A program made the translations under genes and the position numbers. A stretch of 63,316 bases of DNA from Gemmatimonadota bacterium. GTDB taxonomy: Bacteria; Gemmatimonadota; Gemmatimonadetes; Longimicrobiales; Gaopeijiaceae. Below are positions 62,271 to 63,316 of the stretch, piece by piece; within the stretch, counting starts at the first letter, position 1; each line of letters begins with the position of its first letter. The notes beneath the pieces are model-generated. The model did not search any database, was not told where the DNA came from, and saw nothing but the letters and a program-made list of their open reading frames with translations. Where the stretch lies: positions 1-63,316 of the forward strand of contig SKKH01000160.1 of NCBI GenBank assembly GCA_007121555.1, written 5' to 3'.

Positions 62271-63127
62271 CGACGGGTGCCGTTCAGCGTCCAGTCGTAC
62301 TCGAAGAACTCCACCCGGGTGTCTGGATTCAGCACCCGGTCCCGTCGATCGCCGGAGAGGTAGTCGGCGAAGAAGGTCTTGAGTCCCTCGGTGCCTCCGA
62401 AGTCCTCGGAATACCAGTCCAGCACCCGATTGAGACGGAGCGTGGGAGGAGGCCCTTCCTCGATCCGGAAGTGCCCCTCTCCTGCCATGAGATGCCGCAC
62501 TGCCCGGTCGAGTTGCTCGTCGAGCTGGTCCGCAGTGTAGGCCATGGGCCAGAGGGGCGGGCAGCTCAGGGCGGCGCAGTTCACCGCGAAGTGGATTCGA
62601 GGCTCATCGAAGCGGGGTCGGATGATCTCGTGCTCGATCTCGTCCTGGGACCGGTCCTCTCCGGCCACCCGACAGTGACTTCTGGTGAAGACGTTGCGGA
62701 TCTGCCAGACCGAGTTGTCCGGATACCCTGCCACCCGGTTGCGAATGGCTCCGAAGAGACCGGTGCCGCCGGCCTGGATGGGGTAGTGGTCGATCACCAA
62801 CTTGAGCATGCAGGCGTTGTAGGCATTGATCCAGAAGGCGAGTTGCACCTCCCGGGGAGAGGCCTCGAGATCGGCCTCCGAGGTGCGTGCCAACGACTCC
62901 AGATAGGCGTCCAAACCCTCTCGGTCGGCCTCGAGGGCCGCGTAGTCCACCCGGGGCATCTGGACCACCCGGTCCAGCACCCTGGTGAACGCCTCGTGTC
63001 CAGGGACCTGCTGGGCGGTCACGTCGGACGTCGAGGAGACGAGCCCCGATGGAAGGCTCGCGAGGAGGACGCCGATGACGAGAAGGACCGGAACGAGAGG
63101 TCGAGGCATGTGCGATCGGTGGTTCAT
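62267..63127 (-). CDS. DUF547 protein
   Basis: A 286-aa exported protein with a signal peptide (residues 1 to about 36). DUF547 core motifs: LAFWINAYNACMLKLVIDHYP, HFAVNCAALSCPPLWP and LNRVLDWYSEDFGG. The Cys-His region (NCAALSCPP) suggests a thiol-protease/transglutaminase-like fold. Function unknown. Overlaps the fused glycosyltransferase gene by 4 bp, so it may act in the same pathway. The ATG at 63127 is used; an ATG six codons on is an alternative. Confidence 0.85.
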   Translation of the reverse strand: MNHRSHMPRPLVPVLLVIGVLLASLPSGLVSSTSDVTAQQVPGHEAFTRVLDRVVQMPRVDYAALEADREGLDAYLESLARTSEADLEASPREVQLAFWINAYNACMLKLVIDHYPIQAGGTGLFGAIRNRVAGYPDNSVWQIRNVFTRSHCRVAGEDRSQDEIEHEIIRPRFDEPRIHFAVNCAALSCPPLWPMAYTADQLDEQLDRAVRHLMAGEGHFRIEEGPPPTLRLNRVLDWYSEDFGGTEGLKTFFADYLSGDRRDRVLNPDTRVEFFEYDWTLNGTRR

Positions 63128-63248
63128 GGAAAGTCCGGCGGGGGGCGTCGTGCGGTCCCGTAGCCCATGGGAGGACCGGGCCGCTTCGGTGAACGTCCTA
63201 GTGTGGTGAGTCAGAGATTCGCCGGCATTCGTGACCCGGCGCATCCGA

Positions 63249-63310
63249 GGTGGCTACGTTGCTCCGGATCGCAATAGCGTTGCTATCGCTCACCATCGCG
63301 CCTTGCCACC
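63249..63310. repeat. Nested inverted repeats near window end
   Basis: Outer arms GGTGGC (63249-63254) and GCCACC (63305-63310) enclose an inner 8-bp stem with one G-T mismatch (GCAATAGC / GCTATCGC, 63271-63278 and 63282-63289). It lies upstream of the DUF547 gene. No tRNA fits. Could be a structured RNA or an operator. Confidence 0.4.
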
Positions 63311-63316
63311 CCGGCG

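Noticed and set aside
63249-63310. tRNA gene with matching acceptor ends
   Set aside because: The length is only about 62 bases and the inner stem has a 3-base loop, so no anticodon loop fits.
1-63316. CRISPR arrays, insertion sequences, prophage or integrated elements
   Set aside because: No regular repeat-spacer pattern, transposase, integrase or terminal repeats were seen anywhere.

Overview
The window is about 63 kb of very GC-rich bacterial chromosome, packed with genes, with no insertion sequence, prophage, CRISPR array, rRNA or tRNA that I can see. Nearly all genes are housekeeping, envelope or cofactor genes in long co-directional runs joined by 4-bp ATGA/GTGA/TTGA overlaps. The organism looks like a free-living Gram-negative (diderm): it has SurA-type chaperone/isomerases, outer-membrane barrel proteins, lipoproteins, FtsEX with an EnvC-like activator, an ECF sigma factor with a zinc-finger anti-sigma factor, menaquinone methylation and a cytochrome c maturation (Ccm) system. 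The gene content and the many GTG/TTG starts fit a member of Gemmatimonadota or a neighbouring high-GC phylum. That placement is inference, since there is no rRNA to confirm it.

Layout. 1-14189 (minus): DUF58 and BatA-like proteins, mfd, a parvulin lipoprotein, surA, pdxA, ftsE, ftsX, an EnvC-like amidase activator and a partial DNA polymerase III delta-prime gene. 14190-17525: a divergent region around an exported DUF4384-type protein and a probable outer-membrane protein. 17526-25044 (plus): lepA, a glycosyltransferase, two sugar kinases, a STAS/HATPase regulator, a STAS-like protein and a Cys/Met-type PLP enzyme. 25127-27695 (plus): Nfu, the Mrp carrier, a DUF1858-like mini-protein and a SAM hydrolase-type protein. 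27720-32355 (minus): ECF sigma, a tandem zinc-finger anti-sigma factor, a bactofilin-like membrane protein, a toastrack-like protein and a small membrane protein. 32517-33269: ubiE/menG. 33260-45996 (minus): a trans-sulfuration enzyme, an unknown membrane protein, an M48 protease, a fused hydantoinase/5-oxoprolinase, purD, mutM and two M16 peptidase-like proteins. 46254-50659 (plus): glmM, glmS, dtd, maf. 50839-52350: glpK. 52425-59066 (plus): ccmE-ccmF-ccmI-like-ccmA-ccmB-ccmC-ccmD-like plus a threonine aldolase. 59096-63127 (minus): a DUF2179 membrane protein, an unknown protein, a barrel protein, a fused two-domain glycosyltransferase of the type linked to arsenosugar synthesis, and a DUF547 protein.

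Most interesting points: (i) the Ccm cluster has a Cys-type CcmE (CxxxY instead of HxxxY) and no CcmG/CcmH; (ii) a STAS-HATPase fusion is coupled to a separate STAS-like protein and two sugar kinases, resembling a partner-switch module; (iii) an ECF operon joins a duplicated zinc-finger anti-sigma factor to bactofilin-like and toastrack-like envelope proteins; (iv) a short element, TTCTTCARCRG, recurs in four intergenic regions; (v) an exported protein carries a CxxCH motif; (vi) two glycosyltransferases are fused. Promoters, hairpins and family names were judged by eye only, and no database search was run.
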